Source: CAYTTA01 sp964440655 (GTDB taxonomy: Bacteria; Bacteroidota; Rhodothermia; Balneolales; Balneolaceae). From it: a DNA stretch of 28,546 nucleotides. This document shows, one piece after another, positions 15,734 through 24,955 of the stretch. The DNA is taken from contig CAYTTA010000033.1 of NCBI GenBank assembly GCA_964440655.1, positions 1 to 28,546 of the forward strand, written 5' to 3'. A model generated the notes under the pieces. It saw nothing but the letters and a program-made list of their open reading frames with translations, had not been told where the DNA came from and made no database searches. The first letter of the stretch is position 1, and every line of letters begins with the position of its first letter. The position numbers were made by a program, and so were the translations under genes.

Positions 15734-16786
15734 GTGAATCACCCCCTGCTTATACGATTTATTTCCAATCAATGCACCGGCCCTGAACGGCAGCAGGTCG
15801 AGCAGTGGCTGGAAAAAGATCCCCGGAACCGCCAGCTCCTGGAAGAGATGCGAACCATCTGGGATGCCACTGGCGGTGACCCGCTGGGTGCCGCCGACTC
15901 GGGCCCCGATGTCGGGTTTGATGTGGTCCGCGACTGGCAGCGGCTTCGTGACCGGATTGGTGAAGAGTTGCCCCGGCCGGCCAGAAGTACAGGCATCCAC
16001 AAGATGCCTTCGGCTGTCCGTTCGGGGTGGGGTCAGCTGCTCCGTACAGCTGCTGTGATCCTTATCGCTTCCGTGATTGGGATCTTCGCCTGGCAGAACT
16101 ACTCGCATGGTCCGGAGGATGCCTCCCCGGAGATGCGGGAGATTGTGATGGCCCGGGGACAGCGTGCCAACATCGTCCTTCCCGACGGAACCAATCTGAT
16201 CCTCAATGCCGACAGCCGGATCCGTGTTCCGGAAGCCTTTTCCGCAGAGAAACGGGAGGTTCAGCTGCTGGAGGGGGAGGCCTGGTTCGATGTGGCCCGT
16301 GATCCCGACCGTCCCTTTCTGATTAAGACAGCCGGATCGGTCGTAGAAGTTCTGGGAACCGCCTTTTCCGTCCGCTCCTATCCGGAAGATCATGGAGTCC
16401 GGGTGGTTGTGCAGGAGGGGAGGGTCTCCTTCGGGCCGGAGGCGGATGAAAATTCAAGGATCGTGCTTACAGCCGATCAGATGGCGCACTACCAGTTCAG
16501 CAACCGCCGGCTCATCGCCGAAGAGGTGGAGGATGTCGAGCTCTACCTGAGCTGGACGGACGGCTATCTCAAATTCAAGAATACACCTCTCTCCGAAGTG
16601 GCTCTTCAGCTGGAGAGAAAATACAACGTATCGGTCAAGATGGCCGATCCGGAGCTGGCGGACCTGCGTCTTACTGCCGAGCTGAGAGGCCGCTCCATCC
16701 ACAATGTACTCAACGTGATCGCTGCATCGATGGATATCCGCTACCAGGAGGTAAATGGCCAGGATATCATCTTTCTGAAACCGTGA
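15734..16786 (+). CDS. FecR-family anti-sigma factor
   Basis: 350 residues. The cytoplasmic N-terminal sigma-binding region (about 1-95) opens in typical fashion: LLIRFISNQCTGPERQQVEQ, WLEKDPRNRQLLEEMRTIWD. One membrane helix spans about 104-121. The periplasmic FecR domain (about 135-240) contains RGQRANIVLPDGTNLILNAD and EGEAWFDVARDPDRPFLIKT, then VEVLGTAFSVRSY. A C-terminal DUF4974/STN-like domain (about 265-350) contains WTDGYLKFKNTPLSEVALQL and ends in IIFLKP. It senses the loaded state of the STN-containing receptor and restrains or activates an ECF sigma factor. The start is a GTG at 15734. It overlaps the stop of an 8-codon ATG frame at 15711, probably by chance. No sigma gene lies next to it. 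susC follows 134 bases downstream. Confidence 0.92.
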   Translation: MNHPLLIRFISNQCTGPERQQVEQWLEKDPRNRQLLEEMRTIWDATGGDPLGAADSGPDVGFDVVRDWQRLRDRIGEELPRPARSTGIHKMPSAVRSGWGQLLRTAAVILIASVIGIFAWQNYSHGPEDASPEMREIVMARGQRANIVLPDGTNLILNADSRIRVPEAFSAEKREVQLLEGEAWFDVARDPDRPFLIKTAGSVVEVLGTAFSVRSYPEDHGVRVVVQEGRVSFGPEADENSRIVLTADQMAHYQFSNRRLIAEEVEDVELYLSWTDGYLKFKNTPLSEVALQLERKYNVSVKMADPELADLRLTAELRGRSIHNVLNVIAASMDIRYQEVNGQDIIFLKP

Positions 16787-16920
16787 GTTCAGAAACAGCG
16801 GCAGGAAGTACCCTGATGGTCAAAAGTCAGGGCGTGCCACCGAGAGGGAGTATCGCTCCTCTGCAGGGTGCATAACTCTATTACAACCAAACCAGTCATC
16901 TTCTTGATGAGGAGATCGTT

Positions 16921-19900
16921 ATGATGAAAACCACTACAAAATCGATTCTGGCCACACTCTGGCTGGCGGTTTTTTTACTGACCGGATGGAAGGCTGAGAG
17001 CGCGTTCTCCATGCAGTTGCAGAACGCACCCTTCGCCAGCAATCTGGATAATGAGATGTTTTGGTCGGTCCATACCTGGTCCGAACATATCGCCGAACTG
17101 CAACAGGTCATCTCTGTCCGGGCGGAAAATGCCCCGGTCCGGGAAGTGCTGGAGCAGATCGCCGGCAAGGCGAAGCTCGGTATCGCCTACAATCCCGACC
17201 TTGCTTCTCTGAACCGCCGTATAGATTTCGATCAGCAGAATGTGACGGTTGGCAATGCACTCATGCTGGCCCTGGAGGGGACGGAGTTTGACGCAAGCAT
17301 CTCCCGGACCCGGGAAATCGTCTTGCGCAAGCGGCCCGAGGCGGCAAATCCGGCAGAAGAGATTGCGGAAGAGGTTTTTCAGCAGACAGTCACCGGAAGG
17401 GTTGTCAGCGCCGCGTCCGGGGAGAGCATGCCGGGTGTCAACATCCTGATCGCCGGAACCGAGCAGGGTACAGTAACCGATCTGGACGGGAATTTTCAGC
17501 TTCGGGTCCCTTCGCTGGATGTGACGCTCGTCTTCACCTACATCGGTCATGTGCGGCAGGAAGTTCCCCTGAACGGCCGGACACGGATCGACGTCGTTTT
17601 GGCAGAGCAGATCATTGAAGGGCAGGAGCTGGTCGTCACCGCATTCGGAATCGAACGGGAGTCCAAATCTCTCACCTACAGCGCCCAGAGCGTGGATGTC
17701 GCCGCAATCTCTGAAGCCCGGGAACTCAACGTAATGGCTTCTCTCCAGGGCAAGGTGGCCGGACTGACCATCAGCAGTGCCTCCAACGGTGTAGGTAGCC
17801 CCACCCGGGTGGTGCTTCGCGGTAACCGCTCCATCTCCGGAAGCAGCCAGCCCCTCTACGTACTGGACGGGGTTCCGATCCGGGGGAATCCGCAGGATAT
17901 CAACCCCGAGGATATTGTCAGCATCGACGTTCTGAAAGGTCCCAACGCCGCCGCACTCTACGGTAGTGCCGCTCAGAACGGAGCCATTGTTCTTACAACC
18001 CGTTCCGCAGACAAGGATCAGGTGAAGATCAGCCTGAGCAACACATTCCAGGTTGAGGATGCCATCATCACCATTCCGTTCCAGAATGAGTACGGACAGG
18101 GAAGCGGCGGGATCTACTCTCCCAGCTCCGAATACTCCTGGGGTCCGAAGATGACCGGACAGGATGTCCAGTTCTGGTCACCCAACCCCAATCATCCGCT
18201 TTACGGGCAGACCTACAAGCTCACTCCCCAGCCGAACAACGTGAAAGATCTCTTTCAGAGGGGGTACAACAACGCCACCAACCTGACGGCCAGCATGGGC
18301 GGAGAGCGTACACAAACCCTGTTCTCCTATACGCTCACGGGAGCGGAAGGAATGGTTCCCAACAACGCCCTTAGCCGGCACAACGTATCGGTCCGGGTGG
18401 GAAGCCAGATTTCCGACCGGCTCAGTCTGGATACCCGGCTCACCTACATGCAGCAGAAGATTGACAACCGGGTCTCCACCGGGGAGGGTTTCACCAACCC
18501 CATGAGAAATGCCTACCGGATTCCCCGCAGCATCCACTCGGCTCATCTGCAGGACTTTGAGTATATCGACGATGCAGGAATCAACCGGCAGCACTACTTC
18601 AATCCGGGATCCAACGGCGGGAACAACCCCTACTGGGTCCTGAACCGGATCCAGTCGGTAGACAACCGTGAAAGGGTGCTGGCACTCGCATCACTCCGCT
18701 ATGAATTCTCCGATGCGCTCAGCCTTATGGTCCGCGCTTCCTTCGACGGATCCACCAACCAGTCCGACACGAAGACCTGGGTAGACTCCTATGTGACGGC
18801 AGACCGGGGTCTCTATTCGGTAAGCCACTCTTTCTCCAGAGAGAGAAACGGTGACTTTCTTCTGACCTACAGCGACTACATCAACGAGGATTTCGATTTC
18901 AACATCAACTTCGGGGGATCGATCCAGCAGGGTCGCAACGGTGGACTGAGCTCCAACACGAACCGGGATGTGGGACTGACGGTCCCCAACCTCTTCGCGA
19001 TCTCCAACACACAGAACGTGATTGCCTCACACAACGTGGGAAGTCCATCCGATGTTCACTCTCTCTACTCATTCGGTCAGATCAGCTATCGCAGCTCGCT
19101 CTTTCTGGATGTGACGGCTCGGAATGACTGGAGCTCCACGCTTCCGGAGAACAACCGCTCCTACTTCTATCCTTCTGTGGGACTCTCCGCCGTTCTTTCC
19201 GACCTGATTCCTTCGTTTCCTGAGTTCTTCAGCTTCTTCAGGGTACGCGCCTCCTGGGCCCAGGTGGGAAGCAGCGCCTCTCCCTACAGCCTGACCCGGA
19301 CCGCTACCGTCCGGAGCGGAGGAAAATCGGGTTTCCTGACGCTGAGCAACACGCTTCCCAATGCGGATCTGCGGCCCGAGATGACCACCTCCACCGAGGT
19401 CGGAATGGATCTTCGGTTCTTCCAGGGCAGGATCGGTCTTGATGTGACGGCCTACCAGATGAACACCGGAAACCAGCTCTTTACCGTCGCTCTCCCGATC
19501 GGATCGGGGGCCGGAGAGTACTACACCAACGGCGGGGATGTGGAGAACAAGGGGATCGAGTTCCTCCTCACCACACGCCCGGTCGAGAACACCCGCTTCA
19601 GCTGGGATCTCAACTTCAACTTCAGCCTGAACCGGAACACGGTTGTCTCGATTTCCGAAGAGCGACCCCGCGTCGTGATCTCCTCCAACTTCATCCGGGA
19701 CTTTGTGATCGAAGAGGGAGAGCCATTTGGAAATATCTACTCTCGTGATTTTGTACGGGATGATCAGGGACGGGTGGTCGTCGATCCTACCGGACTGCCG
19801 CTGCTCACCCAGGGACGGACCGAACTGGTCGCCAATTACAATCCCGACTGGACAGGGGGAATCTCCTCCAGCTTCGCCTGGAAAAACTTCAGTGCCAGCA

Positions 19901-20394
19901 TCCTGATCGATCACAGGCAGGGCGGCACGTTCATCTCCCAGTCCGATGCCATCATCATGGCGGACGGAGTGACCAAAAACACGCTCCACGGAAGGGAAGG
20001 CGGACTTGTCTTCGGACAGAACTTCTTCGAAAACGAGACCGCAGTTCTTGAAGACGGAACGCCGAATAACCTCGAGATCGATGCTGAATCGTTCTGGAGA
20101 CACGTGGGAGGAAGGAATGCTCCCGTGGGAGGTGTTTTTGTCGAGTCTGCCACCAACACCCGTCTGCGGGAGATGACGCTGGGGTACTCCGTGCCTGCCT
20201 CCGCTCTGGCCGGACTGCCGATATCAGGAGCCAAAATCTCTCTTGTCGGAAGAAACCTCTTCTTCATCTACAAGGCTTCGGAAAACAACGATCCCGACAT
20301 CCTGACGGGTACGGGAGAGTCGTCTGAAGGACTGAACGCCTTTGCACTTCCGACTGCACGCACCTTCGGGGTGAACCTGAAAATAGATTTCTAA
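16921..20394 (+). CDS. SusC/RagA-family TonB-dependent receptor with STN signalling domain
   Basis: 1157 residues, outer membrane. Order of parts: an export signal (about 1-32); an STN domain (about 60-140; AENAPVREVLEQIAGKAKLG and LMLALEGTEFDASI); a carboxypeptidase-regulatory-like beta-sandwich (about 155-230; VTGRVVSAASGESMPGVNIL); a plug domain (about 235-365) with VVTAFGIERESKSLTYSAQS, ASLQGKVAGLTISSASNG, YVLDGVPI and GPNAAALYGSAAQNGAIVLT; then a large 22-strand-type barrel ending in FGVNLKIDF. The STN domain means this is a transducer type that can signal to the FecR protein encoded just upstream. It imports a ligand captured by the SusD-like lipoprotein encoded 31 bases downstream. The ligand is unknown. 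A GAGGAG site (16909-16914) precedes ATG ATG. Confidence 0.96.
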   Translation: MMKTTTKSILATLWLAVFLLTGWKAESAFSMQLQNAPFASNLDNEMFWSVHTWSEHIAELQQVISVRAENAPVREVLEQIAGKAKLGIAYNPDLASLNRRIDFDQQNVTVGNALMLALEGTEFDASISRTREIVLRKRPEAANPAEEIAEEVFQQTVTGRVVSAASGESMPGVNILIAGTEQGTVTDLDGNFQLRVPSLDVTLVFTYIGHVRQEVPLNGRTRIDVVLAEQIIEGQELVVTAFGIERESKSLTYSAQSVDVAAISEARELNVMASLQGKVAGLTISSASNGVGSPTRVVLRGNRSISGSSQPLYVLDGVPIRGNPQDINPEDIVSIDVLKGPNAAALYGSAAQNGAIVLTTRSADKDQVKISLSNTFQVEDAIITIPFQNEYGQGSGGIYSPSSEYSWGPKMTGQDVQFWSPNPNHPLYGQTYKLTPQPNNVKDLFQRGYNNATNLTASMGGERTQTLFSYTLTGAEGMVPNNALSRHNVSVRVGSQISDRLSLDTRLTYMQQKIDNRVSTGEGFTNPMRNAYRIPRSIHSAHLQDFEYIDDAGINRQHYFNPGSNGGNNPYWVLNRIQSVDNRERVLALASLRYEFSDALSLMVRASFDGSTNQSDTKTWVDSYVTADRGLYSVSHSFSRERNGDFLLTYSDYINEDFDFNINFGGSIQQGRNGGLSSNTNRDVGLTVPNLFAISNTQNVIASHNVGSPSDVHSLYSFGQISYRSSLFLDVTARNDWSSTLPENNRSYFYPSVGLSAVLSDLIPSFPEFFSFFRVRASWAQVGSSASPYSLTRTATVRSGGKSGFLTLSNTLPNADLRPEMTTSTEVGMDLRFFQGRIGLDVTAYQMNTGNQLFTVALPIGSGAGEYYTNGGDVENKGIEFLLTTRPVENTRFSWDLNFNFSLNRNTVVSISEERPRVVISSNFIRDFVIEEGEPFGNIYSRDFVRDDQGRVVVDPTGLPLLTQGRTELVANYNPDWTGGISSSFAWKNFSASILIDHRQGGTFISQSDAIIMADGVTKNTLHGREGGLVFGQNFFENETAVLEDGTPNNLEIDAESFWRHVGGRNAPVGGVFVESATNTRLREMTLGYSVPASALAGLPISGAKISLVGRNLFFIYKASENNDPDILTGTGESSEGLNAFALPTARTFGVNLKIDF

Positions 20395-20425
20395 CCATTT
20401 TCTCTAATCACTGAGGGTCAAAACC

Positions 20426-22042
20426 ATGAAAAAAATGAACCATTCCGGCTCTCCATTCGGTCTTGCGGTACTGCTCCTGCTTCTGGCAGGAGTGGTATCC
20501 TGCACCGACCATTTCACGGAGCTGAATACGCCGCCCCATCAGATCACAGCGGAGAATGTCGATGCGGCCCTGCTTGGTCAGGCGTTTGCCTACAGCCAGT
20601 ATGAGGGCATGTTCGGTGACGGAAGCCCCCTGCAGACCTCACAGTCTCACTACGGGGACCTCTTCGCCCAGTACTTTGCCCAGACCGCGGAGAACTTCGA
20701 CTCCGACCAGTTCCTCTCCCTCGGCCGCCGGCCGAACAACGTCTGGAACTGGTTCTACGGGAATGCTGCCTCGCAGCTGAAATTCGTAGAGGATTATACG
20801 GCCGAGGAGGGAATGCTTGTGGAGAACGCCATGGCCAAAGTCTGGCGCGTCCATATCTATCACCGCGTGACCGACTACTGGGGACCGGTTATCTACTCCC
20901 AGTTCGGAAACGGTGAGACCAGTGTCTCCTACGACGATCAGGAGTCCATCTACATGGATTTCTTCAAGACACTGGATGAAGCGGTCGCGGTTCTCAAGCA
21001 GAACACCGGTGCCAAAGCCTTCACGGCGCACGATCTGGTCTACGACGGCGATGTAAGCCGCTGGCTTGAGTTTGCCAACTCCCTGCGACTCCGGCTCGCC
21101 ATGCGGATTGTCTATGTAAAGCCGGAGATGGCCAAAGCAGAGGCGGAGAAAGCGATCCAGGATGGAGTGATCACCGACAACGCCGGAAATGCCGACCTGA
21201 TGGTCACCCCCAATTCCGTGAACGGTTACACCATCATGACCAACTGGGGTGAATTCCGTATGAGCGCGGCGATGCAGAGCACCTTGGAAGGTTACCAGGA
21301 TCCGCGGATTCATGAGTATTTTGATGAAGCCGTCGTCGGTGGCGGGTACAAGGGAATCCGGAACGGACTGCCACGTACCATGAAGCCGGGGACTCTGAAC
21401 CAGGACCACTCCGATATGGATGTAAAATGGAAGCCCGTAAGCACACCCGGTCCGCCTCTCCCCATCCTGCACGCCTCGGAGGTCTCTTTCCTCAGAGCGG
21501 AAGGTGCTTTGAGAGGATGGAACATGGGGGGTACCGCGAAGGAGTTCTATGAAGAGGGGATCCGCCTCTCCATGAAACTGGTCACCACCGCCAGCGACGG
21601 GGAGATCGAGGACTACATTAACAGCACCAACACACCGGTGCCACTGAATGATGTCTGGAACACCCCGGCAATGACCGACATTCCGGTCCGGTTCATTGGC
21701 AGCAGCAGCACTCAGGACGGAAACCCGGAGTTTGAGAAGGCGCTGGAGCAGATCATCACCCAGAAGTGGATTGCTCTCTATCCCAACGGGTGGGAAGCGT
21801 GGAGCGAGCGGAGAAGAACAGGCTATCCTGTAGGGTACGCCCTGATCTCCACCCTCAATCCCAATCTCGATGTGACCGACATCTTCCGAAGGGTGCAGTT
21901 CCCCGAGAACGAGTACGCCAACAACTCGGTGGCTGTAGAGGAGGCGATCAAGCTCATCGGCGGGGATACCAACGACATCCGGCTCTGGTGGGACAAGAAG
22001 CCGATTGAATGGTTCCCGACTCCGGCTGGTATCATCGAATGA
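20426..22042 (+). CDS. SusD/RagB-family outer-membrane lipoprotein (SusD-like_2 type)
   Basis: 538 residues with a lipoprotein signal ending at Cys26 (VVSC). It belongs to the SusD-like_2 branch (PF12771). Evidence is the N-terminal FTELNTPPHQIT, the TPR-like helical core, LEFANSLRLRLAMRIVYVKP, the AEVSFLRAEGA-type segment (seen as ASEVSFLRAEGALRGW), ITQKWIALYPNGWEAWSERR and the closing WWDKKPIEWF. It would form the substrate-capturing lid of the SusC channel encoded directly upstream (31-base spacing, same strand). It is followed by a terminator, so fecR, susC and susD are likely one unit. This branch is often linked to non-starch substrates; the substrate cannot be read from the sequence. 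Confidence 0.93.
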   Translation: MKKMNHSGSPFGLAVLLLLLAGVVSCTDHFTELNTPPHQITAENVDAALLGQAFAYSQYEGMFGDGSPLQTSQSHYGDLFAQYFAQTAENFDSDQFLSLGRRPNNVWNWFYGNAASQLKFVEDYTAEEGMLVENAMAKVWRVHIYHRVTDYWGPVIYSQFGNGETSVSYDDQESIYMDFFKTLDEAVAVLKQNTGAKAFTAHDLVYDGDVSRWLEFANSLRLRLAMRIVYVKPEMAKAEAEKAIQDGVITDNAGNADLMVTPNSVNGYTIMTNWGEFRMSAAMQSTLEGYQDPRIHEYFDEAVVGGGYKGIRNGLPRTMKPGTLNQDHSDMDVKWKPVSTPGPPLPILHASEVSFLRAEGALRGWNMGGTAKEFYEEGIRLSMKLVTTASDGEIEDYINSTNTPVPLNDVWNTPAMTDIPVRFIGSSSTQDGNPEFEKALEQIITQKWIALYPNGWEAWSERRRTGYPVGYALISTLNPNLDVTDIFRRVQFPENEYANNSVAVEEAIKLIGGDTNDIRLWWDKKPIEWFPTPAGIIE

Positions 22043-22109
22043 CAAAGGAGTTATCCGGAACGGGTGAACCGTGAATCGGAATGAACGTAGCGCTCCGGAT
22101 TAGCAGGGA

Positions 22110-22154
22110 GGGAGTTGGCCTGTCCGTCGCAGGCCAATCCCTTCCTGTTTTTGT
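22110..22154 (+). terminator. Rho-independent terminator after susD
   Basis: GGGAGTTGGCCTG (22110-22122) and CAGGCCAATCCC (22130-22141) pair with a single bulged base around a 7-base loop. A T-rich run (22142-22154) follows. It separates the fecR-susC-susD unit from the enzyme genes downstream. Confidence 0.8.
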
Positions 22155-22193
22155 TTCAGGCCGGGTTTGTTTTCAGTACCGGAAATGTAATTG

Positions 22194-22214
22194 TGGTATC
22201 ATCTGCCGATACCA
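22194..22214. promoter_or_regulatory. Perfect 7-7-7 inverted repeat, possible operator
   Basis: TGGTATC and GATACCA flank a 7-base spacer (ATCTGCC), giving a 21-bp symmetrical site. It lies in the 215-base space between the susD terminator and the amidohydrolase start. No regulator gene lies nearby. The rest of 22155-22369 is an open frame without family character; I see nothing else in it. Confidence 0.35.
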
Positions 22215-22369
22215 GAGGCAGTGCGAAAGAGAAGAGGTCAGCGAAAGGCTTCAATCATGACGGGCATCTTCAGGTCCGACAGCTGCAAGCGGCCGTTTTT
22301 CTGGATGAAAACAGGAAACGACCGGTGAAAATGATCACAGCAGACGTACACGAACAACCGGGATTTCAA

Positions 22370-23686
22370 ATGAACAGCAACAAGCATGACAATCGGTTCG
22401 GGAAAGTGAAAGAGCTCCTACAACGCATGGTGCCGGCTCTTCTCTTTCTGATGACACTCTTTATGGCAGGCGGACGGACAGCCACCGCCCAGCAGATCGA
22501 CCTCCTTCTGAAAGGTGGTCATGTAATTGATCCCCGAAACGGGATCGACCGTCCGATGGATGTGGCCATTGCAGACGGCAGGATCCTTCGCGTCGCCCCC
22601 TCCATCCCGGAGAGCAATGCCCGACGGGTGGTGGATGTTTCGGGTCTCTATGTCACTCCCGGGCTGATCGATCTTCATGGACACCTTTTCCATCTTCAGG
22701 TCACCCGGGCGGTCTTTCCGGACGTCTTTACCTTCCGGAACGGAATTACCACCATTGTGGACGGGGGAACGAGCGGCTGGAGAAATTTCCCGCAATTCAA
22801 GCGTGAAACGATCGATCAGGCAAGGACCCGCGTGCTGGCATTCCTCAGCATTGTGGGGGAGGGTTCCTCCTACGTCACTCCACGGGGGGAATCCCAGAGC
22901 CGTGTAACCACCCAGAACGTGGCGGATATGGATCCGTTCCTCACCGCAATGCGCGCACAGGAGTATCCGGGGGTGATCGTGGGGATCAAGGCGCAGCACT
23001 ACAAGAAGGGTGACTACATTCCGGAGCAGCGGGCGGTGGAGGCGGGGAATCTGGCCGGCATCCCGGTCATGGTCGACTACGGGGAGCATGACCCTCCGCG
23101 CTCCCTTGAAAAACTCCTGCTCGAGATCCTCCGTCCGGGAGACATGTTTTCCCACACCTTCTCCAACACCCGGGGCCGGGAGCGGGTGGTTGATGAAAAT
23201 CTGAAGGTGAAACCCTTTGTCCTTGAAGCGCAGAAAAGGGGTGTCCTCTTCAATGTGGGCCATGGAGGTGGAAGTTTCATCTGGTGGCAGGTCATTCCGG
23301 CTCTCCAGCAGGGTTTCTATCCCGATGTGATCGATACCGATACCCACGTGAGCAGCATGAACGGCGGGATGAAGGATATGAACAATCTGATGTCGAAGTT
23401 TCTGGCTGCAGGCATGTCCCTGCAGGATGTGATTCTCAGGACCACCTGGAACCCGGCCCGCTATATACAGCGGGAAGATCTGGGGCACCTGAGTGAGGGT
23501 GCCGTGGCCGACGTGGCTGTATTCGGTCTTCGTGAAGGCAGCTTCGGGTTTGTCGACTCCAGAGGCCGTTCCTATCCCGGCAGGCAGAAGATCGAGACGG
23601 AACTGACCATCCGCGAAGGGCGGATCGTCTGGGACCTGAACGGTCTCTCCTCAACCCCGTGGGATGCGGAGCCGCTTCAGTACTGA
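22370..23686 (+). CDS. Exported amidohydrolase/deacetylase-family metallohydrolase (copy A)
   Basis: 438 residues with an export signal (hydrophobic core about 21-38, cleavage probably near TATAQ). The amidohydrolase TIM-barrel contains IDLLLKGGHVIDPRNGIDRP, PGLIDLHGHLF (His103, His105), the probable carboxylated Lys207 in GIKAQHYKKGD, His262 in MFSHTF, GHGGGSF and DTDTH (Asp324, His326). Where the Atu3266/EF_0837 relatives I recall have a metal-binding His, this protein has Asp236 (MVDYGEHDPP). Relatives include deacetylases and an acetyl-mandelate esterase; the substrate here is unknown. I chose the ATG at 22370: the frame is open to 22115, but the upstream part overlaps the terminator. A GSDH-like lipoprotein gene follows 52 bases downstream. 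Confidence 0.88.
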   Translation: MNSNKHDNRFGKVKELLQRMVPALLFLMTLFMAGGRTATAQQIDLLLKGGHVIDPRNGIDRPMDVAIADGRILRVAPSIPESNARRVVDVSGLYVTPGLIDLHGHLFHLQVTRAVFPDVFTFRNGITTIVDGGTSGWRNFPQFKRETIDQARTRVLAFLSIVGEGSSYVTPRGESQSRVTTQNVADMDPFLTAMRAQEYPGVIVGIKAQHYKKGDYIPEQRAVEAGNLAGIPVMVDYGEHDPPRSLEKLLLEILRPGDMFSHTFSNTRGRERVVDENLKVKPFVLEAQKRGVLFNVGHGGGSFIWWQVIPALQQGFYPDVIDTDTHVSSMNGGMKDMNNLMSKFLAAGMSLQDVILRTTWNPARYIQREDLGHLSEGAVADVAVFGLREGSFGFVDSRGRSYPGRQKIETELTIREGRIVWDLNGLSSTPWDAEPLQY

Positions 23687-23738
23687 TGACGGAAAACACG
23701 GCAGCGAAACCAGAATTCACAAAAGAAAAGGAAATCAA

Positions 23739-24926
23739 ATGCCCTCAGGTTGTATTGCAAACATAAAAATGAGAGGGCCGCTGAAAACGGCTCTCTGTTC
23801 TCTTCTGCTTCTGGTCGGGGCAGCCTGTCAGCCGGACCGGGAGATCGCTCCTTATTTTCCACTGCCGGAGCGGCAGCTGGAAGTGATCCATTCCGATGCG
23901 CAGGCCTTCATGGTGGATACGCTTCTGGCGGATCTGAACCGTCCCTGGAGCATGGAATTTCTGCCGGACGGACGGATGCTCATCACGGAACGTGAAGGCA
24001 ATCTGCTTCTTTTCGAGAAAGGAGTGCCGCGAGGTCCTCTCCGGGGAGATGTGCCTGCCGGATTGAGGGAAGTGAAACTTCACCCGCAATATGAGAAGAA
24101 CGGCCTGATCTACATCTCCTGGTATATCGATCCGACCGATGACGAGGGAGCCTACACCGTCCTGGGTCGTGGAAGAATTCAGGGAGACCGGTTTGTCGAC
24201 CTGGAGGAGCTCTACCGGGCGGGGCCGTTTTTTGAGCGAGGTTCCACCTTCGGCAGCCGTATTGAATTCGACCGGGAAGGATATCTCTACTTCCTGGTGG
24301 GGGGACGGACGCTTGATGAACGCCATCGCCGGATCAATATCCAGATGCTCGACAATCCCTCCGGAAAGACCATGCGTCTTTATGATGACGGGCGGATTCC
24401 GGAAGACAACCCGTTCGTAGATGTGCCGGGCGCCCTGCCGGAGATTTTCAGCTACGGACATCGGCAGCATCAGGGGGTCATGCTCCACCCTGTGACCGGA
24501 GAGATCTGGTCGACCGAGCATGGCGAGATGGGCGGAGATGAGCTGAACATCGTCCGGGCCGGCAAGAACTACGGGTGGCCGCTGGCGACCTACAGCCTGG
24601 AGTATGACAGCACGAGCATTTCGGACGATCCACTTCTGGAGGGGACCGAACCTCCGATTCACTACTGGACCCCGTCCATCTCACCGCCCTCGCTGGACAT
24701 TGTGAGAGGGGACCGCTACCCCGGCTGGAAAGGAGATCTCATGGTCGGATCCCTCTCACAGATGCTGCTGAACCGGACCATCATGGATGACACCAGACCG
24801 GTCGGGGATGAGCATCTTCTTCCCGGAATCGGCCGGGTGCGGAAAGTAAAATCGGCACCGGACGGGTATATCTATTTTCTGACGGAAGACAACGGCATGC
24901 TGGTCCGGCTGCTGCCGGCCGAATAG
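23739..24926 (+). CDS. PQQ-dependent sugar dehydrogenase-like (GSDH) lipoprotein
   Basis: 395 residues, with a lipoprotein signal ending at Cys30 (VGAAC). A complete six-bladed GSDH propeller (PF07995) follows: LNRPWSMEFLPDGRMLITER at the start, then ISWYIDPTD, GRTLDERHRRINIQMLDNPS and the signature GHRQHQGVMLHPVTGEIWST followed by EHGEMGGDELNIVRAGKNYG and WPLATYS. The His in GHRQHQG lies in the catalytic strand of soluble aldose dehydrogenases. Such enzymes oxidise aldoses to lactones with PQQ and calcium. Several exported homologues have unproven cofactor use, so activity is inferred. An in-frame ATG at 23769 would give a more compact lipoprotein signal. It sits between amidohydrolase A and a CBM9-like gene on the same strand. 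Confidence 0.88.
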   Translation: MPSGCIANIKMRGPLKTALCSLLLLVGAACQPDREIAPYFPLPERQLEVIHSDAQAFMVDTLLADLNRPWSMEFLPDGRMLITEREGNLLLFEKGVPRGPLRGDVPAGLREVKLHPQYEKNGLIYISWYIDPTDDEGAYTVLGRGRIQGDRFVDLEELYRAGPFFERGSTFGSRIEFDREGYLYFLVGGRTLDERHRRINIQMLDNPSGKTMRLYDDGRIPEDNPFVDVPGALPEIFSYGHRQHQGVMLHPVTGEIWSTEHGEMGGDELNIVRAGKNYGWPLATYSLEYDSTSISDDPLLEGTEPPIHYWTPSISPPSLDIVRGDRYPGWKGDLMVGSLSQMLLNRTIMDDTRPVGDEHLLPGIGRVRKVKSAPDGYIYFLTEDNGMLVRLLPAE

Positions 24927-24955
24927 TATCTGAAACCACCTAACGCTTTAAGAAC

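Noticed and set aside
15711..15737. 8-codon ATG frame overlapping the fecR GTG start, as a regulatory leader peptide
   Set aside because: It is too short to distinguish from chance. The overlap is noted but not called a gene.
16808..16875. Small dyads between fecR and susC (CCCTGA/TCAGGG and GAGGGAG/CTCCTC) as a riboswitch or attenuator
   Set aside because: The stems are short, there is no T-tract and no known riboswitch core; they are probably incidental.
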